Below are positions 45,627 to 56,169 of a DNA stretch of 64,000 nucleotides, piece after piece. The stretch is taken from the NCBI GenBank assembly GCA_015143295.1, contig CM026556.1:23374547-23438546 (forward strand). The letters are read 5' to 3'. Positions within the stretch are counted from its first letter, which is position 1. Each line of letters opens with the position of its first letter. Source of the stretch: Tetracentron sinense. Its lineage: Eukaryota; Streptophyta; Magnoliopsida; Trochodendrales; Trochodendraceae. Under the pieces are notes generated by a model. The model was not told the origin of the DNA and did not search any database. It was given only the letters and a program-made list of their open reading frames with translations. The translations under genes were made by a program, and so were the position numbers.

Positions 45627-46758
45627 ACTACAACAGTCAAGATCTCCAAACTTCAAATGCTTACCTCTAAGTTTGAAAAGTTGATAATGGGTGATAATGA
45701 AACCTTTGACAGTTTTTATGCTAATCTGAGTGACATTGTCAATTCTAGTTTTAATCTAGGGGAAAGAATTCCTAAGTCCAAAATTGTTAGAAAAATTTTG
45801 AGATCTCTACTTGAGAGATTTTGATTGAAGGTTACCGTCATTGAAGAGAGCAAAAATGTTGATCCACTGAAAATTGAAGAGTTGGTTGGTTCTCTTCCAA
45901 CTTATAAGTTAAATCTGAACCCATCTAAGAAACCAAAATCTATTACCTTGAAATATGTTAAGGAATCTATAGATGGTTCAGATAATGACTCTGAGGATGA
46001 TGAAGAAGAGTTAGCTTTATTTGCAAAGAAATTCAAAAAATTTCTGAAATTTAATAAGAAATTTAATCTGAAATGAAAAAAAATCTTTTGAGAAGCCTAA
46101 ATCTAAGCACTTTGAAAACAAAAAACATCTTAAAAGTGCAGATAGGAAATCCCAAGGTGTTCAATGCTATTAATGCCAAGGCTATGGCCATATTGTCATT
46201 GAGTGCTCTATTAAGAAAAGATTTAAGGGCAAGGCAAGGGATGACAGTGAATCTGAATCTGAGGAATCAGATAGTTCTTCTTGTGAGGAGACTAGGGGTT
46301 ATATGGCCTTCACTGCATCCTTATCTGGGGTTGAATAATCTTTTTCAAATATTGTGAGTAACCAAAACCATAGTGATGGTGAGGATGATGAAGAGAGTCA
46401 GAATGACTCAAAGTCTGAGGGAGACCTCGAGGCAGCCTATAATGAGCTATTTGAGGAATGCCTAAAGCTGAAAAATGCCCAGTTTTCCATGTCCAATAAG
46501 GTAAAATAAATTAGAATGGAAAGAGATGCCTTAGACCAAGTCACTTCAGGATTCAAAGCTCTTGTGTCGCAACTTAAAGAAGAGAAGGCTTCCCTCCTTG
46601 TCAAGGTTCAGCTTCTTCAATCTAATTTGCATATTTGTCTTGATCAAAAGACAAGTCTTGAAATCAAGTTGGCTGATCTTGAGCAACATCAGAGGTGTGG
46701 AGATGTGAAGGGAACTCCATCTACCTCGAACACTAAGCCTGGTGATAAAATATCCTAA
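45627..46758 (+). pseudogene. Copia gag, C-terminal part (after Ogre-B)
   Basis: The gag frame continues from 28,854: TVKISKLQMLTSKFEKL, then FDSFYANLSDIVNSS, a stop after RSLLERF, and an open piece 45,825-46,076 with an acidic patch (DNDSEDDEEELALFAKK). A zinc knuckle CxxCxxxxHxxxxC follows at about 46,165-46,210 in another frame (CQGYGHIVIEC, with the codon between Tyr and Cys now a stop). A coiled-coil-like stretch (LDQVTSGFKALVSQLKEEKA) ends at the stop at 46,756-46,758. No protease, integrase or RT follows. Confidence 0.88.
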
Positions 46759-47425
46759 ACTTTGAAGAATGGCCAATCATGGTTTTGAGAACCAAAATAA
46801 TCTTAAGGGTAATCTTCAAAGGAGAGTTGAGTTCCTAGTGGAGAAGTCTAGGAGTTTTTGTGAAGTTGTGATGAAAATTGCTCACAACTCTAGACAGTGG
46901 CATGGTCATGACACTCCTTATGCTAGATATAAAGGAGGTAACGGGGAGAACCATAATGTCCGTCATAATTCTAGGACTCAATCCTAGAAAATAAAAAAAT
47001 AGGAGGAAGAGGCCAAAGGTCTTATTGAATCTTCATCTGAAACGGTTAATGAACAAAGGGTCAATAAAATTGCTAAAGCCGTTTGGGTAAGAAAGGAAGA
47101 CCAGAAGAACTTCACTTAGCCCATGCCTATCATAGCCTAGGATGTGCTTTGTTTGTTATATCTTGTCCTAGTGCTATGTTGTTTGTGTATACTAGTAGTT
47201 TTTTTGTTATTTGCTTTGGTTTTTTTTTTGTTTTTCTTATTTTGAAAAATTCAAAAACATTAAAAAACTATAAAATCCAAAAATATTTTTGTCATGTTGC
47301 CCTTGTTTGACTTGCATGAACTAAATTCCTTATGTGATCTTTATTTCTATACATGCCCCTACTGCCAATAAAAAAGAGCTACCTACTCGAATAGTGTGAA
47401 GGCCAGCATTGCATGAAAAGATATG
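46759..47425 (+). other. Rest of Copia internal region, no pol
   Basis: About 670 bp between the gag and the next LTR. Broken frames (ARYKGGNGENHNV; VWVRKEDQKNF near 47,085) look like the linker that normally precedes Copia protease, but the pol domains are absent. The last 71 bp (47,355-47,425) recur exactly at 63,805-63,875. Confidence 0.6.
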
Positions 47426-47449
47426 TGTAAAGTCCATGTTTTAGTATTG
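47426..47449 (+). repeat. First 24 bp of the downstream Copia LTR
   Basis: tgtaaagtccatg to ...tattg, followed by the CACTA element. The LTR continues at 62,648. The last three bases (ttg, 47,447-47,449) are the CACTA target duplication. Confidence 0.9.
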
Positions 47450-47990
47450 CACTACAAAATTTAAGGTTTTTAGCGGCGTAAAAATATCGCCGGTAAAGGT
47501 ATAAAAAACGCCGTTATTGTTATTACCGGCGTACTAGTGTAAACGCCGGTAATACCTGCGTCGGTAATCTATATACCGGCGGTTTTTTCCAGACGCCTCT
47601 AAATCTATAATCAATAACGGCGTTTTATATAATGCCGTTAATAATTAATCAATAACGGCGTCGTATATAACGCCGTTAATAAGTAATAAATAACGGCGTT
47701 ATATAACGCCGTTATTGGTGACGCCTCTAAATCTATAATCAATAACGGCGTTTTATATAATGCCGTTAATAAGTCACCAATAACGGCGTTATATACGACG
47801 CCGTTAATAAGTAATAAATAACGGCGTTGTATATAACGCCGTTAATAAGTAATACATAACGGCGTTATATAAAACGCCGTTATTGGTGACTTGTACGCCG
47901 TTAATAAGTGCTCGATAACGGCGTGGTGTATAATGCCGTTAATAAATTTTATTCATTTCCGGCGTTGTAAAAACGCCGCTAATAGTGCCA
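47450..47990. repeat. CACTA left subterminal hairpin array
   Basis: After the TIR come many short palindromes such as taacggcgttatataacg, about ten from 47,500 to 47,960, alternating ACGGCGTT and AACGCCGT about every 25-50 bp. In En/Spm elements, subterminal motifs of this kind bind the TNPA protein; here the likely ligand is the tnp1 product. Because the motifs are inverted pairs, the array could also fold as RNA. Confidence 0.9.
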
Positions 47991-48209
47991 ATTTAAAAAA
48001 AAAACTATTTATATGGAATTGGTGGTTTTTTTTTTTTTACCTGTATTATTTTGTACCTGTGAGCAGCAGAAATATTTATCGAGAGAAAAGAAATTCTAAC
48101 ATCCAATCTACATAAGACAAAAAGAAATTCATCCAAATAGTCGTAGTATGTACACATCATAAAAATATACATGTCCATATAAAAGTATCTGAAATAAAAA
48201 ATATAAATC

Positions 48210-51200
48210 CTAAGTCTCTCCTCCCTCTGGCTGGCTCCCTCCTGCTGGTCTAAAACCAGAGTGGTGTGTGCTGGCTCCCTCCTATAAAGACAATAAAATA
48301 AAATTGATGATTAGAATATATCGAATAGAAAAAAAAAATTAAGGATTCCATAAAATTAATATGCAAAGAAACAAGGTCATGTCATATATTTCATACATAT
48401 AGAGTTCAAACACTTAGAAGTGTAGCATTTCATCAACATACATCCAAATTCATCTCAAATTTCTGATACTAATAAGGTTTAATTATTAAAACACATAAAA
48501 GTTTAGAAATTTCATTACTAACGAGGCCGAATTCATAGCTCTAACATACTTTGGCCTAAACCTATAAACCCCCACCAAATCCAAACCGAGGGTCGGATGT
48601 CAATGTCATGTCTTATAACGCATGTATATTTCGACCCAATCAAAGTGTGGGAATTCGTTTCACTAGATTCCGAGGTCGTTTGCTTGATTTGGGCAGCAAG
48701 AGTCCCAAAATCCATACTTTGAAACTTAGGTTTTGCTTAAACCTACAAACCCCCACCAAATCCAAACCGGGGGTCGGATTTCGATGTCGTTTCTTCTTAC
48801 GCATGTATTTCGACCCAACCGAAGTGTAGGAATTTGATTCGTTAGAGTCCGAGGTTGTTTGCCCGATTTGAGCAGCGAGATGCCCGGAATCCATACTTTG
48901 AAACTTATGTTTGGCCTAAACCTACAAACCCCCACCAAATCAAAATCGGGGGTCAGATTTCGATGCCGTTTCTTCTAACGCGTGTATTTCGACCCAACCG
49001 AAGTGTGAGAATTTGATTCGCTAGATTCTAAGGCCATTTGCCCGATTTGGGCAGCTAGAGGCCCGAAATCCATAATTTGAAAATTAGGTTTAGCCTAAAC
49101 CTAGAAACCCCTACCAAATCCAAACCGGGGGTCGAATTACTCTCTAGAAGGACATTTGCACTATTTTCGGTTTCTGGAATATTCCGTGATATTCTTGTTT
49201 TGAGTTTTTTTGAGAAAAAGTGAAGTTCTTGTTTTCCTTAAATATTTAAATATTTATATTTTTGTAAAGGAGGTTTGCTTTTGGGATGTTTGACCTGGTC
49301 TTACTGTTTAGTTTTTATTGGCTAATGTCCATGGATACCATACTTGTCGCCTTTATCTCTCTCTTTCCCCTTTCCTTTGTGTCTCTTTGTTGTTTATTAG
49401 AGTTCACCTTTTTGTGAAGTTCTAGTAGCTTCTTTCCCTTATTCATTTACAATATTTCTTTTATTGTTTACCAATAATAAAAGTTTTTATGGATAGAGAA
49501 TATACGCTTTCAAAGTCTCACTTCAAAGAGGCTTCTCGACACCATACAACCTCCCAAAAGCAAACCTCCTTTTCCATCTCCCTCATGGTTATATGCATAT
49601 GCTTAGAGATCTCGAGATTGTAATCTAGTTCCCCTTTCTAAAGGTCATCCCCTAATTATTAGCCACCTCTTTACGTAGATCTTTTTTCAGTTCAAGTGCA
49701 TTCGTTTACTTGTTTTTGTCATGTCATTAAGCATGATAGGAGACTTAATTTAACAATGGTCTAACCGTCTAAGTAGCCAATTTTAGTTTTTATTGTTATT
49801 CTAAATAAATTACATATTTCTGATTGGTATGGAGCTTAAAAGATGCCATAGTAGAGTTGTGAAGTAATAATGTAATTCATTAGAAGCCGGGAAGCCAAGA
49901 ACCTGATGAAGTTATTCCTCTCTAATTTGCTAAGTTTTATCAATGAGTAACATATCATATATTGGTAATATTAGTTCATACATAGATATATATTTTTTCA
50001 ATGATTTTCACTTTTATTTTTTCTGCTATTGTAAAAGATACATAGGCCCTTAACATTTGCTATATCTTTTTAAAGCACACAGATCTTGTGTGCCCCTATA
50101 ATTAGAGTGCAACCTATACATTCAAATTGTGAGTATGCTGATAAAAACATTTGCAATATACCTATTACTAAAATGCCTTGTCTATTGTCTATTAGTGTAT
50201 TAGTGTGGCAGACAAGATATGTGTGCGGAGCATATACAAAACAGATTCTTAATGGTTCCATTCCTTGAACACGCCATGTCTTCATTGAACCAAGTGACCT
50301 GATTTTCAGCTATAGATTATGAGATTAACTACAAAAGGAGCTCTGATTCAACTATTGAAGCGATAACTTGAGCTCAAAAAAAAAAAAGCATTTATAATGC
50401 CATTTCCAAAATTACATAAATATATTACTTGAAAAAAATATCCCTATTTGATATTTATAATTTCTAAATTACCTTCATGTCAAGGCATATTTTTGAGAAG
50501 TCCAATTATCTTTGGAACCAAAACTCATGTTTGTAGTTAATCTCAAACATTATATACGGGGTTTTGAAGTGTATATCGTCATTTTGAAGTGTTTTCTTTG
50601 TGCTTTTCTTCATCAAGGGGTTCAACCACCAAAATGTCATTCTACTGAAAAACCCAGCTCCGGCAAATGAAGTAGCAGAGCCATCCAGATCAATTTTTCT
50701 ACTGCCATTTTCTGCGCCATTGAAAGGCATATAAAGAGCATCCCCATCTAATTTTTGACCACCTTCTTCAGATTTATGTACCTTATAAGTGCATAACAGC
50801 AATAGAATTGAGCCTGGAAAAGATAAAACATCTAAAACAATCTTGGCCGATACTTCTTTGCTCTCAATGGCAACCAAAAGAGACAAGAAACAGAGGATTG
50901 TTTCTCTCCTTGGCTGAAGCCTTCGAGCTTCTTCACCGCTATGACAGTTGAATCAGGCAATGTCCCCTTGAAAACAGAACCAAAACCACCTCCTCCCAAC
51001 TTCTCAGAGAAGTTCTTGGTTGCACTCATTATGTCAACAGATGCAGACCCACCATAAAAATGAAAGAAATATCAACAGATGCAGACCCATCCCAAAAAAA
51101 TATCAACAGATGCAGACCCACATCACTTATCGACAGTGACTAATCTTTTTGACCATTAACAAGAGTACCGCAACAACCTGCGTTGTTCCCCATTCGAACT

Positions 51201-54200
51201 CGGAAGTGATAGCCTTAGACACCTACTTTTGGCAAAGCTTTTGCCAAGTGTCTAAGGCTAGCAAAATCCTTATAGTGGATAAGGGTTCATGCCTATAAGA
51301 TGTGATAAATGCCTTTTGGAATAAGTACATGCACTAACTTCTTAGCATGCAAGAAAGCTAGGTGTGACAATTACTGACCAAATCCTTCAACCCGCTCTAA
51401 CATGTACAACTTTTCATCTTCCACTTGATGTTTTGGGTTCTGGTTTGGCTTTTGCAAGTTGTTTGTAAATTATAATTAGGTAGGGTTTGGATTGGACTCC
51501 TCAGTCACAGACCTAACAGGTCATTATAACTAATTATTTATATAATAAATAAAACAAATATAGGGACAAGTTCTCCTAATCTAGACTAGTACTGTAAGTA
51601 GTTTTTTTTTTTTTTTTTTGGAAAGAACTGTTAATTTTTGAGGGATGCTAACCAAAATAAAGTCGGCTAACTTTAAAAGTGGTAGTCTAGCAGGAATTAG
51701 CCCAAGTTCAGCCTGAAGTTTAAAAACCAGACCCAACCCAACTTACAACATAACATCAGGCTTTGATCTAACCTGAGCTAAACAACTTGTGGGTTGAGTT
51801 CAACGTTTGAGTTTGGCTAAGTTCGGATTGTATTCTTGGTGATTTTAAAATTGACTAAGATATGATTTTCGTTTTCCTATTCTATATCTTGGTTTTGCTC
51901 ATTGTCTTGAACAATCTTTGCTGATTTAATAATTTCCACAAAACCTTTGGAGGAATTTTTAGCTGCTCCATTGTTATTGTTTGGATTTGAGGAGTTTCCT
52001 GTAGTAAGAATCTTTGTAGGGTCTTTAGAATTAGAAACTCCTTCAGAATTCACAAATCTCTTGACAACCCATTGTTTTGTTGAAGTCTTATGAGTATCAA
52101 CTTCAGCCTCTTGATGATCAAGTTTCCGATCCTTTGATCTACTCTTAGATCCAAACGTGCATTCTTGTAATTCATGGCCTAATTTCTTGCATTGGACACA
52201 AAATCTAAAACGTTTTTCATACTCTACTTCTTGCCAACGACCATGATCTCCAATACCAAGCCAAAACCGATCTAGATTCTTTTTGAGGATATCTATTTTG
52301 ATACAAACATGTGCAACACTCGGTCTAGAGAAGGTTTTCGTTGCACCATCTAGTTTCAGAACTTTGCCAAAGATGCTACCAATAGAAGAGAGTGCTGAAT
52401 CATTAAATAGATGAAGAGGAAGGTTTGAGAAACTCACCCAAACCGGAACTATGGATGGTTCTACCCCTAATAAGAAAGAGGGCGTCCATTTGAAGAATCG
52501 GAAGAGGTACCCATTGATATGAATAACTTCTTTGATCCAAATCATAAGGAAGTCTTCTTCCAAAACAAATCAGAAAAGTAAATGTCTTGAATCTAGGATC
52601 CCAACAATAAAAAGCAAGGCGTAGACCTTCGGATTTGTTCATATGCTTCTTAATAATGTCAAGAGAAGGCCTACTATATGAGCATTTAGCCACTAATGAC
52701 AACCCATGTGGAGAAGCTAAAAGAGAAGACTCTTCTTCGATAAAGAAAATGGCTGGTTCACCTCTGAAAGTACCTGGTTTTTTAATGGGAATGGTGGAAG
52801 GTGAAGAACCTGAATCAGAGGATGGTTTACCAACTATTGCAGCATAGGAGAGGGGCAGATCAGGCGGCCTTGGAGAGGAGATTCCCTCCCCACCGCCGGC
52901 AGAGTTTGGCAAAGGGGTTTTCCTCACACACCCACCAGACCAATCACTCAAATTCCACTCTTTTGAAGAGCGTTCTTTAAAACCCTGCATACATTCACAT
53001 TCCACTCCAACGTAGTTGACCCAGTGTTTCGGCATATTATACAACACCCAAATCTGTAGCTAATTCTTAATGGCTTTTTCCAATGGCTTCACTTATATGT
53101 CTGCTGCCAACCATGGAAGCATCAATCAATCCCGCAATTTGGACTCTAAGCCCTCCCAAGACTATATGGTAAGCACTATCACTCTTTACATGGAGATCAT
53201 AATTAGATTTTGAGTTATGCAGACTCTAATATTTGGGAGTTTCCATTGCTGATGCTTACTTCTGCATTTACTAAAATATTAATGTGTTTACTTAAATGCT
53301 AAGATGAGATTTAACATATATATAAGTAAATATTGTGAGGAAAGACAGCATGGAATAACGATGTGGGAATATCTAAATGTTAAATTACCTCATTCGGCGT
53401 TCCTGGCCTCGTAGCAGGTCCAACAACAATCTGTTGTTGAGATTTACAATAAATAAATGTGGGCATATCTAAATGTTAAAAAAAATTTATTAATGCTTAT
53501 TAGAATATATACCTGCCCATGCAACATCTGCTGGATAAGCTGTTGCATGTCATTGATTTGAGCTTGTTGGGACGCCACCCGGGTCTTCGTCTCCTCAAGT
53601 TCAGCACGCAACCTATGGGTCTCAGCAACACCACTACCACTAGCACCGAAACTCCTCGAAGATGACCCCCATAACCTGGTGGGAGTCGGGCCCATTCCAT
53701 ATCCACGGACCCGTCCAGGATGATCAGGCCCCAAGACCTGAGATAAAACATCATCTCGGCCTGTGCTATCTTCTGAGCCATCCGGTACCTGGTCGAGGAG
53801 TTCCCTAATTTGGTGCTGCAAACATATTGAAACATTTACTATCTTCAATTCCAATTAAAGTGATATATATTTGATAAAATGAAATATTTAAATTACTTAC
53901 AATCTGCACTCCCGCCTGCTCGTTGACCGGAAGGCCATTCTTCTTCGTGTGCGTCTTTATCCAAACCGCAGCACGGCCTGGAGCGACTAAAGAGGGACTC
54001 GCTAATCGCTATGGTAGTAACAATAATAGAACAACAAATATTTAATCCATATGCATGAAATTGTTAAATAAATTAATACGATTAAACCGAACATACCTCC
54101 TCCTCTCTAACTCTGGCGAAGCTCTTTGTGCCCGCCGTATGAGGAACCGTTTGGCACTCGCGACTCCTTTTATTTGTGGCCCTCCGTTTCTACAATATTG

Positions 54201-55030
54201 TTGCATAAATCAGTCAGACGGGCTAAAGTAAAATCAAAACTGTATTAACCATAATTGATTTCAATTATCAAACTAGCGGAATGCATGTGCAATGCACGTG
54301 ACTGTCCTGTTCTAGTAAGTGCAATTAAATAGACTAAATAACTACAATTAAATATCTTATATCAATAAAGACACAGTTGAGCAAAGAAAATAAGAAAATC
54401 AAACACTTTTAACCCTTCCATTCTCTTTATAATAGTAGAGATATACCTGCCCCTCCTCAGAGTACCAGAAGTCGACGAGTACATTCCATTGTTCCCGAGG
54501 AATATCAGACGGGCACCGGGCATAGTTCTCAGCAGGAGGGTCCGTGAAAATAAAATGCTTGTTCCCCATATCGTGCTTATTGTCCCGCCATTTCTTATCT
54601 AGAGACATCAAAAGGTAGTCATCTAGGAAAGGTGGGTAGTCGAACTTGTCCTGTAAAAACGTTATTAAATTATTAATATTTGTGAAGAAGCTACATTAGT
54701 GAATGTTAATAATAATTGACCAACTTTTTTTGTTCTTACCCTTATCATACTCAAAGCTCGTTCTTTGTTGTCATCGGTGATATCCTTCCAATTTTGCACA
54801 TCTACTCGAAATAAATGGGCATCTCGTGCAATACCGCCCGACCATCTAGCCATCAAGCCAGCCTCCTTCCCCACTGGCTGCCCTTCTTCATTTACTCCGA
54901 CCTTCTTTTTCTCTCCAGGGCGCATCTTGTGCACCTCTTTGCATTTGGCCTTACCTCGTACCTTCCTAGGCGGCACCACGGCGGGTGTGGAAGTCCCCGC
55001 ACTAGATGGGGGGGTAAGTGTAGGATCCAT
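48210..55030 (-). CDS. tnp1-like: CACTA TNP1/TNPA-like protein (transposase_24 type), six exons
   Basis: Accessory protein of plant CACTA elements; the family is thought to bind subterminal repeats and assist transposition. I propose exons on the minus strand: 54,740-55,030; 54,447-54,650; 54,097-54,189; 53,901-54,008; 53,513-53,815; and 48,210-48,281. All introns have GT-AG ends and every junction is phase 0. The ATG is at 55,028-55,030 (MDPTLTPPSSAGTSTP). Motifs: a basic KVRGKAKCKEVHKMRPGEKK stretch; KFDYPPFLDDYL with LDKKWRDNKHD; WYSEEGQKRRATNKRSRECQ; a VPHTAGTKSFARVREE stretch; and a coiled coil RLRAELEETKTRVASQQAQI near the C-terminus. The last exon encodes EGASTHHSGFRPAGGSQPEG plus GET and a stop; it is less sure, being 5.2 kb away. 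Total about 356 aa. Confidence 0.82.
48540..49137. repeat. About 180-bp tandem repeat, 3.3 copies
   Basis: The phrase aaacctacaaacccccacca recurs at 48,558, 48,739, 48,918 and 49,097 with a period of 179-181 bp. It lies within the long last intron of tnp1. Frames in it are shadows. Origin unknown. Confidence 0.88.
49138..50571. other. Intronic filler with an inverted repeat
   Basis: No gene recognised in this part of the tnp1 intron. An inverted repeat has arms at about 49,266-49,291 and 49,547-49,573 (core ggaggtttgcttttggga), with about 255 bp between them; it could be a small MITE. The rest is AT-rich. Confidence 0.5.
50572..50897 (-). pseudogene. Captured fragment of an ABCC10-type (MRP) transporter
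   Basis: ABCC proteins are vacuolar or plasma-membrane pumps with three membrane regions and two ATPase domains. This fragment of about 105 residues covers the end of the N-terminal membrane region and the linker only. It reads ESKEVSAKIVLDVLSFPGSI plus a hydrophobic LLLLCTYK segment, and SFAGAGFFSRMTFWWLNPLM plus a KKSTKKTL stretch, which is typical of the start of the first transporter core in plant ABCC10-like proteins. Similarity ends after NDDI, where unrelated residues lead to a stop at about 50,506. It has no Walker motifs and cannot work as a transporter. It lies directly behind the kinase fragment, same strand, in the tnp1 intron. The match is from memory of the family. Confidence 0.82.
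50898..51029 (-). pseudogene. Captured fragment of a receptor-like kinase
   Basis: 44 residues from the start of a plant receptor-like kinase domain, probably the G-type lectin S-receptor-like class. It has ATKNFSEKLGGGGFGSVFKG with the glycine-rich loop GxGxFGxV, and AVKKLEG with the ATP-binding Lys, then SQGEKQ. After Gln the reading continues into the transporter fragment in a different frame and stops. Upstream (51,030-51,125) are three copies of tgggtctgcatctgttgat, not kinase sequence. A fragment this short cannot be catalytic. Confidence 0.85.
51602..53047 (-). pseudogene. L1-type LINE relic: ORF1 with DUF4283-like and zinc-knuckle domains
   Basis: On the minus strand, 52,403-53,047 gives PLSYAAIVGKPSSDSG and SLLASPHGLSLVAKCSYSRP. 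After a one-base frameshift near 52,563, 51,877-52,563 gives FKWTPSFLLGVEPSIVPVWV and NLPLHLFNDSALSSIGSIFG, then YEKRFRFCVQCKKLGHELQE with a CxxCxxxxHxxxxC knuckle. This is the ORF1 RNA-binding protein layout of plant L1 elements. No ORF2 follows; instead about 255 bp leads to a poly(A) run of 18 (51,602-51,619 as T on the plus strand). So it is an internally deleted L1, or an ORF1-like gene copy. Confidence 0.8.
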
Positions 55031-56169
55031 CTGCAAAATATTTGTATTAGCTTCTGATATAAATGAGACAAAAAAAATGTCAACATTGATCAATATTGTT
55101 AGTAATGAGAAACAAGAGTATGCCATTTTTAGGATTAAATTTTGAGAGATCTTATAGCATTCATTGAGTCATAGTATTCAGGTTTGATAAAAAGTAGAAA
55201 CAGGAGTATGTTATATGTGATTGAGAAGTAAAGCTATTGTCCATGTCCCAGCGATGCACAGATATGATGAGAAGTAAAGCTCAATTGTAGGGAAAGAGAA
55301 CAGGCATTCTTTAAACTGAAAAATTGCCATGCTTTATCCTATTAAATTTGTGTAATTTTGAACCAGTAACTGTGGAAGGCTTTGGCCATTTAATTAAAAA
55401 AATAAAATTTTCCAGGAAATTGGATTTTTTAATTCTAAGAGTGATTAAAATTTGGATATATATACTTAACCACTGAATCAACCTTAACTTGTTGTTGGTA
55501 GTATTACCTAGGAAAAGCAAATTAAAAAAACCAACTAATGAAAAAAAATATACAATTCGACATGCATTAGAATTTCATTTCCAAATCCTAATTTCTTTAT
55601 TTTTTATTTAGCTTTTAGAAGGGTAAAAGAGTAGTGAGCTAACAATACCAAAATAACAGCATCAGCTGAGAGACACCTCCTTTTAATATAATTCCATTCA
55701 AATCAAGGTCCTTTTAGGTTTGAGTATCTTATAATAGAAACAAAGGAAAAGAGAGAGTTGCGAGCATTATCCTCGTTATAACCATAACCATAGAGGAGTC
55801 CAAGTCAGTTAAACTCCAGTAAAAAGTTCATATGCTCATAGAAGAACAATATAACGTGAGTGCGATAAATCTACTGACTTGGAATCCTCTATGGTTATAA
55901 CTTGAGTCATTAGAAGCCTTTTGAAGTGCTCTTTTAACTCCATGTAAAACTCATCATTAATCCAACCAATGGTCGAATATGCCAAGCAAAAGCCCAAAAT
56001 AGAATTATATTATAAAACTAGGAGATAATCAATAGTCAACTGCTACAATAATCGAAACTTGAGGATGGAAAACAAAAACACAAATACATTTGTTGATTGT
56101 TTGGAAGTGTTGGACAAGTCCATCACATTTAACAAACAATTCAACAATCAATACAACAATAAAGAATCA
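55031..56169. other. Spacer between tnp1 and tnp2
   Basis: About 1.1 kb upstream of tnp1 and downstream of the tnp2 stop. AT-rich with no gene. It contains the hairpin at 55,784-55,898. It would serve as tnp2 terminator and tnp1 leader, or as an intron if both come from one transcript, as in En/Spm. Confidence 0.55.
55784..55898. repeat. Inverted repeat, 26-bp arms, 25 of 26 paired
   Basis: Left arm ataaccatagaggagtccaa (55,784 on) and right arm actgacttggaatcctctat (55,873 on) pair over 26 bp with one mismatch and a 63-base loop. It may be a small foldback element or a hairpin RNA precursor. Confidence 0.8.

Noticed and set aside
47500..47960. CRISPR-like regular repeats
   Set aside because: Eukaryotic CACTA subterminal hairpins; spacers are not unique sequences of constant length, and no cas genes are present.
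50506..51029. A functional kinase or transporter gene
   Set aside because: Only short fragments are present, with no catalytic core, no ATPase domain and a frame change at the junction.
54765..55145. 126-codon plus-strand frame opposite tnp1 exon 1
   Set aside because: Antisense shadow; the minus strand has family motifs and splice sites.
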